A stretch of 33,900 nucleotides of DNA from Alphaproteobacteria bacterium (GTDB lineage: Bacteria; Pseudomonadota; Alphaproteobacteria; UBA11136): assembly GCA_016776635.1 (NCBI GenBank), contig JADHSZ010000028.1, positions 1-33,900 of the forward strand, written 5' to 3'. The translations under genes were made by a program, and so were the position numbers. Shown here piece after piece: positions 1 to 8,744 of this stretch (within the stretch, counting starts at the first letter, position 1; the number at the start of each line of letters is the position of its first letter). The notes below the pieces were generated by a model that was given only the letters and a program-made list of their open reading frames with translations, was not told the origin of the DNA and did no database searches.

Positions 1-2838
1 TTTGACAAGAACCTCAAACTGACGGTGTGGAACGAGCAATTCGGGCAAATCAGGGGCTATCCCGAGGATCTGTTGAAGGTTGGCCAACCCTTTGAAGTCC
101 TGATGCGTTACGACGCCGAACATCATGAATTCGGCGACCAGGACGCGGAACAGGTGGTGGCTGAAAAAGTTGCCACGGCCGAAAAGTTCCTGCCCCATAA
201 TCTGGAACGCCAGCGCCCGGACGGCCGATATATTGAGGTAACTGGCGGGCCTGTTCCCGAGGGTGGATTTGTCAGCACCTTCTCCGACATCACCGAACGC
301 AAGAAAACCGAAGAAAGAATAACCGCCGCCCAGGCGGAACTGGAAGAAAACCAGCTGCAACTTCAGGCCATTTTGCAGAGTCTGACCCAGGGGGTCGCTG
401 CCTTTGACCATGACCTGAAGCTGACGGTGTGGAACGAGCGCTTTAAGTCGCTTCGCGGCTATCCTGGAAAACTGCTCATAGTGGGCACCGATTTTGCCGA
501 CTTCATGAGGTTCGACGCCGAGCGCAAGGAATTCGGTGAGTGCGATGTGGAGACGGCGGTCCGCGAGAAGGTCGAACTGGCCCGCACTTTCCCGAAACAT
601 AACGCGGAACAAGAGTTGCCAGATGGTGGTTGTATCGAGATCAAGGGCGGCCCCATAGTCGGCGGCGGTATGGTCACCACCTACACCGATATCACCGAGC
701 GCAAACAGGCCGAGGTGGCAATCCGCCAGGCCCGTGACGCGGCCGAAGACGCGGCCAGGGCGAAGGCCGATTTTCTGGCCTCCATGAGCCATGAAATCCG
801 CACCCCCATGAATGGCGTGATCGGCATGGCGGACCTGTTGTCGCAGACCGAGCTCGACGACGACCAGCGCCAGATGCTGACCACCGTCCGGGAATCGGGC
901 AACGCGTTGCTGACCATCATCAACGACATTCTCGATTTCTCCAAAATCGAGGCCGGCAAGCTCGATATCGAAAGCATCCCCCTCTCCATCGCCGATGTGC
1001 TGGAGGGGGCCTCGGCGACGCTGGTTCCTACCGCCACCATGAAGAAGGTGCGCATCATCACCTATGTGGACCCCAATATCCCGGCCAGCGTGCTGGGCGA
1101 TTCGGTGCGTATCCGCCAGATCATCTTTAACCTTGCGGGCAATGCCGTGAAGTTCTCCGACCAGGGCGAGGTGATGATACGCGTCGATTTGCAGCCCTCG
1201 AAGGGGAATAAATTAAACCTGCGCTTTTCCGTCATCGACGATGGCATCGGCATGTCGGACGAGGCCCAATCGCGCCTGTTTCGGGCCTTTGAACAGGCGG
1301 AATCCTCCACCACGCGTAAATTCGGCGGCACCGGGCTGGGGCTGGCCATCTGCAAGCGCCTTACGGAAATGATGAAAGGCGAGATCGGTGTCGAGAGCGC
1401 GCTGGGCGAAGGCTCCACCTTTACCGTGGATTTATCTTTCGGCAAGACCAAGAAACTCCGCGGCGCCGAAAAGGAGCGTCATCTCGACGGCCTGAACATA
1501 TTGGTGGCCTCGGACAACGAGCGCATGGCTTTCGTGATGGAAAGCTACCTCCGCCACTGGAAGGCGGAAGTGAAGGTGGTGGGTGATGAGAAGGCGGCTG
1601 TTGCTGCCGTAAAGAAAAAGACTGCTGCTTTCGATGTGGTGGTGCTGGAACTCGGTCTCGATGACGCGCGTCAGAAGGCGGCTCTGAAGAGTCTGCGCGG
1701 CGTGGCAGAGGGCCTCAAATATGTGCTGTTGACGGCGTCCGGAAACCGTTCCGCGCGGATCGAGGGGGAAGACTGCGTCACCGTGGACGCCGGCCCCCTC
1801 GTTCGGTATCGTTTCGTCACCGCGGTGGCGGTGGCGGCGGGCCGGGCCAGCCCCGAAGTAAAAAAAGACGATGCTGTGGAGTTACTTCCCGATGTGCCGC
1901 TGCCCAGCGAGGAAGAAGCCCTGGCCCAGGGGCGGCTCATTCTGCTCGCCGAAGACAATCTCACCAACCAACAGGTCATCAAGCGCCAGCTTAACAAGCT
2001 GGGCTATGCCTGTGAGATTGCCAATGACGGCAAACTGGCGCTGGAGGCGTGGCGGGACAAGGACTACGCCCTGTTGCTCACCGATTGCCACATGCCCAAC
2101 ATGGATGGATTCGAGCTTACCGGGTCCGTCCGCAAGGACGAGGAAAGCACCGGCAACCGCAGGCCCATCGTCGCCGTTACCGCCAATGTGCTTCAGGGTG
2201 AGGCCTCGCGATGCCTCGCGGCGGGCATGGATGACTATTTGTCCAAGCCCGTGGCCATGACGGACTTGAAGGCGAAACTGCAAAAATGGATGCCGTCACA
2301 GGAAGCCGGGACTCCCGAAGCGACCAAGACCAAAGCCAAGACCAAAGCCAAGACCAAAGCCAAGACCAAAGCCAAGACCAAGACTAAGGCCCCGGCCAAA
2401 ACTAAGACCAAAACCAAGACCAAAGCCAAGACCAAGACCAAGGCTCCCGCCAAAACCACGGCCAAACCCGACGTCGGCTCTGATGCCGGCCCCGCGCAGG
2501 ACGATGTATCCTCGGTGCTCGTTCCCACTTTCCTGCGGGAAACCTTTGGCGATGATGAAGACATGATCCGCACGCTGCTGAAGGACTATGTGGGCCCGTC
2601 GCGCGAGATCGAAGAGGAAATCAGCACCGCCTTTGCGGCAAAGGATGGCGCGGCGCTGGGTGCGGCGGCCCATAAGCTGAAATCGGCCTCCCGTTCGGTG
2701 GGCGCCGACAGCCTGGCCGATCTCTGTGCCGATCTTGAGAAGGCCGGGAAAGGTGACGATTGGCCCACCCTCGAAAATCGTTATCCTGAACTGGCCCCGC
2801 TCATGAATGCGGTGGTCGCCGCAATTGAAGTCTTCTGA
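1..2838 (+). CDS. Hybrid sensor histidine kinase with Hpt domain (5' partial)
   Basis: The reading frame is open from base 1 and already inside a PAS domain, so the N-terminus lies outside the window; the ATG at 25 is internal. Visible residues counted from base 1: PAS-like domain about 1-97, a second closely similar PAS domain about 118-235 (both end in DITERK), HisKA about 254-320 with the phospho-acceptor His264 in SHEIRTPMNG, HATPase about 368-483 (DDGIGM, GGTGLGLAI), a degenerate receiver about 499-614 with Glu where the phospho-Asp is expected (VVVLELGL), an intact receiver about 645-764 with Asp695 in LLLTDCHMP, a Lys/Thr/Ala/Pro linker about 775-822, and a C-terminal Hpt domain with His891 (AAHKLKSASRS). 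This is a complete His-Asp-His phosphorelay in one protein. No membrane segment is seen in the visible part. The two receiver genes directly downstream are its likely partners. The stimulus is unknown. Confidence 0.93.
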   Translation, partial: FDKNLKLTVWNEQFGQIRGYPEDLLKVGQPFEVLMRYDAEHHEFGDQDAEQVVAEKVATAEKFLPHNLERQRPDGRYIEVTGGPVPEGGFVSTFSDITERKKTEERITAAQAELEENQLQLQAILQSLTQGVAAFDHDLKLTVWNERFKSLRGYPGKLLIVGTDFADFMRFDAERKEFGECDVETAVREKVELARTFPKHNAEQELPDGGCIEIKGGPIVGGGMVTTYTDITERKQAEVAIRQARDAAEDAARAKADFLASMSHEIRTPMNGVIGMADLLSQTELDDDQRQMLTTVRESGNALLTIINDILDFSKIEAGKLDIESIPLSIADVLEGASATLVPTATMKKVRIITYVDPNIPASVLGDSVRIRQIIFNLAGNAVKFSDQGEVMIRVDLQPSKGNKLNLRFSVIDDGIGMSDEAQSRLFRAFEQAESSTTRKFGGTGLGLAICKRLTEMMKGEIGVESALGEGSTFTVDLSFGKTKKLRGAEKERHLDGLNILVASDNERMAFVMESYLRHWKAEVKVVGDEKAAVAAVKKKTAAFDVVVLELGLDDARQKAALKSLRGVAEGLKYVLLTASGNRSARIEGEDCVTVDAGPLVRYRFVTAVAVAAGRASPEVKKDDAVELLPDVPLPSEEEALAQGRLILLAEDNLTNQQVIKRQLNKLGYACEIANDGKLALEAWRDKDYALLLTDCHMPNMDGFELTGSVRKDEESTGNRRPIVAVTANVLQGEASRCLAAGMDDYLSKPVAMTDLKAKLQKWMPSQEAGTPEATKTKAKTKAKTKAKTKAKTKTKAPAKTKTKTKTKAKTKTKAPAKTTAKPDVGSDAGPAQDDVSSVLVPTFLRETFGDDEDMIRTLLKDYVGPSREIEEEISTAFAAKDGAALGAAAHKLKSASRSVGADSLADLCADLEKAGKGDDWPTLENRYPELAPLMNAVVAAIEVF
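2329..2466 (+). repeat. 12-bp tandem repeat coding a Lys/Thr/Ala linker
   Basis: Four perfect tandem copies of ACCAAAGCCAAG lie at 2329-2376. Degenerate copies follow to about 2466, interrupted by Ala-Pro-Ala segments. They encode a KTKA-type linker between the second receiver and the Hpt domain of the kinase. Such runs can change length by slippage without breaking the frame. On the opposite strand they give Gly/Leu-rich open frames that are not genes. Confidence 0.9.
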
Positions 2839-2861
2839 ACCAGACATATGCGAGGCGTGAT

Positions 2862-3299
2862 ATGAGTGAACCCGACTTTGGAAAAGTAACTCTGCTTGTT
2901 GTCGAGGACGAGATGTTCATGCGCTCCCTGATCGTCAACACCATCAATGATCTGGATTTTCGCAAGATTGCGGTGGCAAAGGATGGCGTGGAAGCGCTCA
3001 AGGCGCTGAGATCTGATCTACCGGACGTGGTGCTTCTCGACATCGAAATGCCAAACCTGGACGGGTTCGGTTTCCTCGAGACGCTCAGGGGTTCGGAAAA
3101 AGGGGAATATCCCAACCCCGACGTGCCGGTCATCATGCTGACGGGCGACGCCCAGCAGGGACATGTGGAAAAGGCCCTGAAATATGGAATCCACGGCTAT
3201 CTCATCAAGCCCATCACCAAGGAAAAGGTTGTATCCCGGCTCAATTATGCCCTCACGCATCCGCCCATCAGCGCCGGCGATCCTGGAGAGCAAGAGTGA
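2862..3299 (+). CDS. Single-domain response regulator (CheY-like)
   Basis: This 145-residue protein is one receiver domain with almost nothing added. The acidic pair Glu15-Asp16 (VVEDE), the phospho-acceptor Asp60 in VVLLDIEMP, the Thr of the switch region (IMLTGDA) and the conserved Lys in LIKP are all present. It starts 23 bases after the kinase stop, preceded by a purine-rich GAGGCGTGAT, and ends 6 bases before the next gene, so the three genes look like one transcript. With no output domain it probably relays phosphate to or from the kinase's Hpt domain, or acts by protein contact. The pathway is not known from the sequence. Confidence 0.9.
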   Translation: MSEPDFGKVTLLVVEDEMFMRSLIVNTINDLDFRKIAVAKDGVEALKALRSDLPDVVLLDIEMPNLDGFGFLETLRGSEKGEYPNPDVPVIMLTGDAQQGHVEKALKYGIHGYLIKPITKEKVVSRLNYALTHPPISAGDPGEQE

Positions 3300-3305
3300 G
3301 CGCCT

Positions 3306-4355
3306 ATGTCTGAGAACAAGGAACAACGGCTTCTCGTGGTGGATGACGAGGACTTCAACCGCAACCTTCTGATGCGCCAGCTCGAAAAGGAGGGGTTCGC
3401 CAATGTGGAGGCCGCCGAGAACGGCTCCCAGGCGTTGGAGATGCTGCGGCAGGGTGACTTCGATCTCGTGCTGCTCGATATAGAAATGCCCGAGATCGAT
3501 GGTCTGGCGGTTCTCGAAACCATGAAATCGGACATGCGGCTGCGCGATATCCCGGTAATCATGATCTCCGGTGTCGAGGAAATAGACAGTATCGTCAAAT
3601 GCATCGAACTGGGCGCCGAAGATTATCTTTCCAAACCCTTTAACCCGGTGATGTTGCGCGCGCGCACTAATGCCTGCCTGGAAAAAAAGCGTCTGCGCGA
3701 CCTCCAGGCCTCGCATCTGGTCCAGATCAAGGACGAGAAGAAAAAATCAGACGCCATGCTCAATGTTATCCTGCCCAGCGCCATCGCCAGTGAACTCAAG
3801 GCCTCGGGCAAGGTGGTGCCGCGGCGGTACGACAATATTGCCGTCCTGTTTTGCGATATCGTCGGCTTTACATCGTTTTCCGAGAACAACGACCCCGAAG
3901 CGGTGGTCTCGGGGTTGCAGGACCTGTTCACCCGTTTCGAGGCAATTACGCGCGATCACGGCATGGAAAAGATCAAGACCATCGGCGATGAATTCATGAC
4001 GATCGCCGGCATGCTGACCCCCGATGCCGTGCCCTTGCTGTCGGCCGTTAAATGCGGCCACGCAATGATCACGGCGACCGGGGAGCTGGAGAACGGCTGG
4101 GAGGTCAGGGTAGGGATCGACAGCGGCCCCGTGGTGGCCGGCGTCGTCGGCGATGAAAAATATCAGTTCGATGTCTGGGGGGATACGGTCAACACGGCGG
4201 CGCGTATGACCGGCCAGGCCTCGCCGGGAACGGTGGCCATGACCTATGACAGCTGGCTCCAGTTACAGGAGGAATGCGAGGGGCGTTCCCTGGGGCAGGT
4301 GGAGATCAAGGGCAAGGGCGCCGTGGAGGTGGTGGAATGCACCGCCATGCGGTGA
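3306..4355 (+). CDS. Response regulator with class III adenylate cyclase domain
   Basis: This 349-residue protein has a receiver domain at about 8-125 (Asp13-Asp14, phospho-acceptor Asp58 in VLLDIEMP, Lys in LSKPF). A short helical linker of about 40 residues follows, then a class III nucleotide cyclase domain at about 175-345. The cyclase keeps the first metal Asp (LFCDIVGFT), the base-selecting Lys and second metal Asp (IKTIGDEF), and the WGDTVNTAARM segment with the Asp, Asn and Arg of the active site. This pattern fits an adenylate rather than a guanylate cyclase. It probably makes cAMP in response to phosphorylation by the upstream kinase. It is the last gene of the three-gene signalling unit. 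No membrane segments are seen. Confidence 0.9.
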   Translation: MSENKEQRLLVVDDEDFNRNLLMRQLEKEGFANVEAAENGSQALEMLRQGDFDLVLLDIEMPEIDGLAVLETMKSDMRLRDIPVIMISGVEEIDSIVKCIELGAEDYLSKPFNPVMLRARTNACLEKKRLRDLQASHLVQIKDEKKKSDAMLNVILPSAIASELKASGKVVPRRYDNIAVLFCDIVGFTSFSENNDPEAVVSGLQDLFTRFEAITRDHGMEKIKTIGDEFMTIAGMLTPDAVPLLSAVKCGHAMITATGELENGWEVRVGIDSGPVVAGVVGDEKYQFDVWGDTVNTAARMTGQASPGTVAMTYDSWLQLQEECEGRSLGQVEIKGKGAVEVVECTAMR

Positions 4356-4391
4356 CTTTTATACGATGATTTTCATACGATGACTCTCGGG

Positions 4392-4446
4392 GGCTGGAAA
4401 CACCCTGGCGCGGAGGGGGTGGCTTGCCGAGGGGGTGTTTCCAACC
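4392..4446 (+). terminator. Inverted repeat after the cyclase gene, possible terminator
   Basis: The arm GGCTGGAAACACCC (4392-4405) pairs with GGGTGTTTCCAACC (4433-4446) with one mismatch across a 27-base loop. There is no strong T tract after it, so it is not a textbook intrinsic terminator. It lies between the signalling unit and the tRNA gene and could be a transcript-end stem or a binding site. Confidence 0.4.
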
Positions 4447-4464
4447 TATTTTATGGATGATTTT

Positions 4465-4538
4465 GCGGGTGTAGCTCAATGGTAGAGTAGAAGCTTCCCA
4501 AGCTTTTGACGGGGGTTCGATTCCCCTCACCCGCTCCA
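4465..4538 (+). tRNA. tRNA-Gly (anticodon CCC)
   Basis: A 74-base cloverleaf can be folded by eye. The acceptor arm GCGGGTG pairs with CACCCGC, the D arm starts GCTC, the anticodon stem is GAAGC/GCTTT with loop TTCCCAA (anticodon CCC at 4497-4499), and the T arm has GGGGG-TTCGATT-CCCCT. The 3' CCA is encoded in the genome (4536-4538). A run of six T follows at once and may end transcription. The gene stands alone. Confidence 0.95.
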
Positions 4539-4650
4539 ATTTTTTAACCTTTCTTCGTGAATTTTCCGAAGTTGGGCCCATGTCTGCCTATATCCGTCCA
4601 TGTCCCAGAGGGGGAGTGGATGCGTTCATAGTCGGTTCATGCGGTATTTT

Positions 4651-4656
4651 TATACT
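4651..4656 (+). promoter_or_regulatory. Candidate -10 element before the PQQ-associated ABC operon
   Basis: TATACT at 4651-4656 is one base off the sigma-70 -10 consensus and lies 50 bases before the first gene of the operon. No convincing -35 element sits at 16-18 bases upstream, so this is only a candidate. Confidence 0.25.
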
Positions 4657-4706
4657 CCCGCCGCCCTGGAATTCTTTAAAATAACCCCATAAACCCGCCG
4701 GAAAAT

Positions 4707-6056
4707 ATGCCCTTTCGCCTAAACCGCCTCATTTTGAGAGATCATTGCCGCATCGCCCCGCTTTGCGCGGTTTTTGCGGGCGTGTTCCTCGGCCTGTTTG
4801 CCTTCTCTGCCTTCGTGGCCACACCGGCGCTGGCGCGCGAGGATACCCTCCAGGAGATCGAGGAACGCAAGGCCTGGGACGAAAAGCGCAAGAAACTGCG
4901 TGAGGAACGGCGCAAGAAAAAGGGCGTCACAAAAAAGAAATCCGGCCCGCCTGCGGAAAAAATCAAAATCGCCTTCCTAACCCAGGAAATAAAAATACCA
5001 CCGGCGTTGTCCAATCTCGATCCCGTGCTCACCGATGAGGGCGTTTACGGCGCCCGTATCGCTATTGTGGACAACAACACCACGGGGAAATTCCTTAACC
5101 AGGACTACATCCTCGACGAAGTAACCGTGCCGCTGGATGGCGACCTTACGGAAGCGTTCAAGAAGCTGGTGGCCGGCGGCCACCGCCATGTGGTGGTCAA
5201 CCTGCCGGCGACGGACGTGCTGGCGCTGGCCGACTTGGCCGAAGCTTCCGAAGTCATGATCTATAATATCAGCGCCCCCGACGATGCGTTGCGCAACGAG
5301 CAATGCCGCGCCAATGTTCTCCATACCATTCCCAGCCGCGCCATGCTGGCCGACGCCCTGGCGCAGTTTCTGGTCAAGAAAAAATGGAAGGAATGGTTCC
5401 TGGTCATCGGGCCCAGGGAAGGGGACCGTCTGTTCGCCGCGGCCGTCAAGCGCGCCGCCGACAAGTTCGGAGCCGATATCGAGGAGGAAAGAGTCTGGGA
5501 TTTCACCGCCGACATTCGCCGCACCGCGTCTGCCGAGGTTCCCGTCTTCACCCAGGACGTGGACTATGACGTCTTGATCGTCGCCGACGAGCCGGGGGAA
5601 TTCGGCGAATATCTGATCTGGCGTACCTGGGACCCCAGGCTGGTGGCGGGTACTCAGGGGCTGGTCCCCACCGCCTGGCACCGCGCCCACGAGAGATGGG
5701 GCGCGGCCCAGATGCAGAACCGCTTCCGCCGCGAGGCGGGGCGCTGGATGACCTCGGTGGATTACGCGGCCTGGATCGCGGTGCGTTCCGTGGGCGAGGC
5801 GGTGACCCGCGCCAAATCAACCGATTTTACCAAGGTCAAGGAATTCATGCTGGGGCCGGAGTTTTCCCTGGCCGCCTATAAGGGGATCAAGGTCACCTAC
5901 CGGCCATGGAACGGACAGCTCAGGGAGCGCATTCTTCTTGCCGCTCCCCGCTCCCTGGTATCGGTGTCGCCGCAGAAGGAATTCCTGCATCCGGTGAGCG
6001 AGGTTGACACCCTGGGCTATGACAAGCCGGAATCGAAATGCGGGAATCCAGGCTGA
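4707..6056 (+). CDS. Periplasmic substrate-binding protein of the PQQ/alcohol dehydrogenase-associated ABC system
   Basis: The product is 449 residues. It starts with a long signal peptide (basic start, hydrophobic core, cleavage probably after TPALA), then a charged Lys/Glu-rich segment to about residue 90, then a periplasmic-binding-protein fold of the branched-chain amino acid type (IKIAFLTQE, later VVNLPATDVLAL and MIYNISAPDDALR). It matches the type known only as the ABC binding protein of PQQ-dependent alcohol dehydrogenase systems (TIGR03863). It is the first gene of a plus-strand cluster with a beta-propeller, an ATPase and a permease. The ligand is unknown. The link to PQQ enzymes rests on conserved neighbourhood, which holds here because pqqA-E and xoxF lie nearby. 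Confidence 0.85.
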   Translation: MPFRLNRLILRDHCRIAPLCAVFAGVFLGLFAFSAFVATPALAREDTLQEIEERKAWDEKRKKLREERRKKKGVTKKKSGPPAEKIKIAFLTQEIKIPPALSNLDPVLTDEGVYGARIAIVDNNTTGKFLNQDYILDEVTVPLDGDLTEAFKKLVAGGHRHVVVNLPATDVLALADLAEASEVMIYNISAPDDALRNEQCRANVLHTIPSRAMLADALAQFLVKKKWKEWFLVIGPREGDRLFAAAVKRAADKFGADIEEERVWDFTADIRRTASAEVPVFTQDVDYDVLIVADEPGEFGEYLIWRTWDPRLVAGTQGLVPTAWHRAHERWGAAQMQNRFRREAGRWMTSVDYAAWIAVRSVGEAVTRAKSTDFTKVKEFMLGPEFSLAAYKGIKVTYRPWNGQLRERILLAAPRSLVSVSPQKEFLHPVSEVDTLGYDKPESKCGNPG

Positions 6057-6115
6057 CCGCCACATTGTCGCCGAAATGTTTTCCCATAAGAAGGCCACTT
6101 AGAACGGAGTGCTGA

Positions 6116-7153
6116 ATGAAACCGAGTGTGAGAATGAAACGAGTATTAAGGAGGCGCGGACGGCTGGCCGTTTTCGGGGCCGTCTTTGGCGCCGTCTTCG
6201 CTGCCGCCTTTGGTGCTTCCTGGGGCTTGTCCGCCGCTGGCGCTTGGGCCGACACGGCATATATCACCAATGAAAAGGACAACTCCATCTCGGTGATCGA
6301 CATGGACAAGCTGGAAGTGGTGAAGACCGTGAACGTGGGCCAGCGCCCCCGCGGAATCATCATGAACGCGGATGGCACGGAGATTTTCGTCTGCACCAGC
6401 GACGATAACCGCATCACGGTTCTCGACGCCAAGACCCTGGAAATAAAATACCACCTTCCCTCGGGGCCGGACCCGGAGCTTTTCATCCTCCATCCCGATG
6501 GCCGCACCCTCTATATCGCCAACGAGGATGACAATATCGTTACCGTCACCGATGTCATCGACAAGGAAATCATCGACGAGATTCCCGTCGGCGTGGAGCC
6601 CGAAGGCATGGGCATGAATCCTTCGGGAAAGATGCTGGTCAACACCTCCGAAACCACGAACATGGCCCACTTCATCGACACCGACACCCATGAAATTGTC
6701 GATAACGTGCTGGTGGACACCCGTCCCCGCGTCTCCATTTTTGACAAAGAGGGGAAGCGGGTCTGGATCACCTCGGAAGTGGGCGGCACCTTGCGGATTC
6801 TCGATGGCGAGAGCCACGAGCTGATCAAGAAGATCAAGTTCGATATCCCCAGCGTCAACGACGAGGCCATCCAGCCCGTGGGCGTACGCCTCACCAGTGA
6901 CGGGAAATATGGATTTGTGGCGCTGGGGCCGGCCAACCGGATCGCGGTGATCGACGCCCAAACCCTGGAGGTCATCAAATATATTCTCGTCGGCCAGCGC
7001 GTCTGGCAGTTGGCGCTCACCAGCGATGAGAAACTTCTGGTCAGCACCAACGGGGTGAGCAACGATGTGACCGTCATTGATGTGGAAAAACTCAAAGCCA
7101 TTAAATCCATCAAGATGGGAAGATTCCCATGGGGCATAGTGATCCAGCCGTGA
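6116..7153 (+). CDS. YVTN-type beta-propeller protein, PQQ-catabolism associated
   Basis: The 345-residue secreted protein has an Arg-rich start and hydrophobic core, with cleavage probably after GAWA. It then has repeated strands of the YVTN type: AYITNEKDNSISVIDMD, then TLYIANEDDNIVTVTD and LLVSTNGVSNDVTVID, each about 42 residues apart and enough for about seven blades. The family (TIGR03866 type) accompanies PQQ-dependent dehydrogenases and this ABC transporter. It has no dehydrogenase active-site residues and is more likely a scaffold or binding partner than an enzyme. GGAG seven bases before the ATG at 6116 supports this start. Its last bases overlap the start of the ATPase gene, so the two are translationally linked. 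Confidence 0.85.
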   Translation: MKPSVRMKRVLRRRGRLAVFGAVFGAVFAAAFGASWGLSAAGAWADTAYITNEKDNSISVIDMDKLEVVKTVNVGQRPRGIIMNADGTEIFVCTSDDNRITVLDAKTLEIKYHLPSGPDPELFILHPDGRTLYIANEDDNIVTVTDVIDKEIIDEIPVGVEPEGMGMNPSGKMLVNTSETTNMAHFIDTDTHEIVDNVLVDTRPRVSIFDKEGKRVWITSEVGGTLRILDGESHELIKKIKFDIPSVNDEAIQPVGVRLTSDGKYGFVALGPANRIAVIDAQTLEVIKYILVGQRVWQLALTSDEKLLVSTNGVSNDVTVIDVEKLKAIKSIKMGRFPWGIVIQP

Positions 7154-7911
7154 CCCAGCCTGACATCCAGGAAAGAGTGGCGGCGCTGGAGGTTTCCGGC
7201 CTGACTCACGATTTCGGAACCACGCGGGCTCTTAATGACGTGGCCGTGGTGATCCATCCCGGTGACTTCACGGTGTTGCTGGGCCAGAACGGGGCCGGCA
7301 AGACCACGCTCTATTCCCTGGTGACGCGGCTCTACAGCAACCGCACCGGAGCCATCAAAATCTTCGGATACGATGTGCGGCGCGACTCCTCCCAGGCCCT
7401 GGCCAGAATCGGCGTTGTCTTTCAACAGCCCACGCTGGACCTCGATCTCACGGTGGAACAGAACCTCCATTACCACGCCGCGTTGCACGGAATCAGCCGC
7501 GCCCAGGCCGGGGAAAGGCTCGAAGAGGAACTCACCCGTGGCGGCCTCCTCAATCGCCGCCATCACAAGGTGCGCCAGCTTTCCGGCGGCCAGCGGCGGC
7601 GGGTGGAAATCTCACGCGCCCTGATGCACCGTCCGAAGATGCTGCTTCTCGACGAACCCACCGTGGGGCTGGATATCGGCAGCCGCCAGGATATTCTCGA
7701 CCATGTGCGCAGCCTGTGCCGCGAGGACGGCCTGGCGGTGCTGTGGGCCACCCATCTGATTGACGAGATCGATGAAGGGGAACAGGTTGTGATCCTGCAT
7801 GAAGGCAAGGTCTTAGCCGCCGCCGGCGTGGAAGATGTCTGCAAACAGGCGGGCACGGCGACCATCCGCGAAGCCTTTACCGCCCTGGTGGGGAAAGAGC
7901 CCGACGCATGA
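7129..7911 (+). CDS. ABC transporter ATP-binding protein, PQQ-associated (ABC-2 type)
   Basis: The 260-residue nucleotide-binding domain has Walker A GQNGAGKTT, a Q-loop in VVFQQPTLD, signature LSGGQRRRVEIS, Walker B MLLLDEPTVGLD and H-loop WATH. It is of the DrrA-like exporter type and corresponds to the PQQ-associated ATPase (TIGR03864). The ATG at 7129 has GGGA eight bases upstream and overlaps the propeller gene by 25 bases. A GTG at 7150 forming a GTGA overlap with the propeller stop is an alternative start that would remove seven residues. It overlaps the permease gene by ATGA at 7908-7911, so the two proteins are probably made in equal amounts and form one complex at the inner membrane. 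Confidence 0.9.
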   Translation: MGHSDPAVTQPDIQERVAALEVSGLTHDFGTTRALNDVAVVIHPGDFTVLLGQNGAGKTTLYSLVTRLYSNRTGAIKIFGYDVRRDSSQALARIGVVFQQPTLDLDLTVEQNLHYHAALHGISRAQAGERLEEELTRGGLLNRRHHKVRQLSGGQRRRVEISRALMHRPKMLLLDEPTVGLDIGSRQDILDHVRSLCREDGLAVLWATHLIDEIDEGEQVVILHEGKVLAAAGVEDVCKQAGTATIREAFTALVGKEPDA

Positions 7912-8711
7912 CAGCCATTCAATATTTTCGATGTTTCGTGGGTATCGTCTGGCGCGAAGGCCTGCGTTTCGTGCATCAACGGGAACGGTTCCTTTCCGCC
8001 ATGGTGCGGCCCCTGGTGTGGCTCTTTATCTTCGCCGCCGGGTTCCGCTCGGTCCTGGGCGTGTCCATCATTCCGCCCTACGAGACCTACATCACCTACG
8101 AGGTCTATATTGCGCCCGGCCTGATGGCCATGATCCAGCTTTTCAACGGCATGCAGAGTTCGCTCTCCATGGTCTATGACCGGGAAATGGGAAGCATGCG
8201 CACGTTGCTGGTAAGCCCGTTGCCGCGCTGGTTCCTGCTGGTTTGCAAGCTGTTGGCGGGGGTGGCGGTTTCCGTGATCCAGGTCTACGCCTTTCTCGCC
8301 ATCGCCTGGTTCTGGGATATCCAGCCGCCGCTCGTTGGTCTGCTGACCGTGCTGCCGGCCCTGATCCTGTCGGGCTTGATGCTCGGCGCCCTGGGCATGT
8401 TCCTGTCCTCGGCCATCAAACAGCTTGAAAATTTTGCGGGAATCATGAATTTCGTGATTTTCCCCATGTTCTTCGCCTCGTCCGCCCTCTATCCACTGTG
8501 GAAAATGAAGGAATCCAGCCTGCTGCTTCACAATATCTGCTGGGCCAATCCCTTTACCCACGCCGTGGAGCTGATCCGCTTCGCCTTTTATGGCCAGATC
8601 AACTGGCTGTCACTAGCCTATGTGGCGGTGGCAACGGTGGTGTTCCTGGGGCTGGCGGTTTATGGCTATGATCCGGGGCGCAGCCTGATCACGCGCAAGG
8701 CCGGGGCTTAA
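7908..8711 (+). CDS. ABC-2 type permease, PQQ/alcohol dehydrogenase associated
   Basis: The 267-residue integral membrane protein has about six hydrophobic segments typical of ABC-2 export permeases (DrrB/NodJ type). It shows a conserved pattern around the middle (MVYDREMGSMRTLLVSPLPR) and the C-terminal NPFTHAVELIRFAFYG block. It belongs to the permease family linked to alcohol/phenylethanol oxidation (TIGR03861 type). Together with the ATPase it makes a transporter whose architecture predicts export, although the operon also encodes a periplasmic binding protein. The substrate is unknown; cofactor, metal chelate or enzyme maturation roles are all possible. Confidence 0.88.
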   Translation: MTAIQYFRCFVGIVWREGLRFVHQRERFLSAMVRPLVWLFIFAAGFRSVLGVSIIPPYETYITYEVYIAPGLMAMIQLFNGMQSSLSMVYDREMGSMRTLLVSPLPRWFLLVCKLLAGVAVSVIQVYAFLAIAWFWDIQPPLVGLLTVLPALILSGLMLGALGMFLSSAIKQLENFAGIMNFVIFPMFFASSALYPLWKMKESSLLLHNICWANPFTHAVELIRFAFYGQINWLSLAYVAVATVVFLGLAVYGYDPGRSLITRKAGA

Positions 8712-8744
8712 GCCGAACCATCGGGAACATTAGGAAAGAGAACC

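Noticed and set aside
2235..2847. Minus-strand Gly/Leu/Phe-repeat and Leu/Val-repeat open frames
   Set aside because: They are antisense to the 12-bp repeat linker of the kinase; no ribosome site or independent support.
4306..4581. Minus-strand open frame of 91 residues containing RVRGIEPPSKAWE
   Set aside because: It is the reverse-strand translation of the tRNA-Gly gene, a well-known false protein in annotations.
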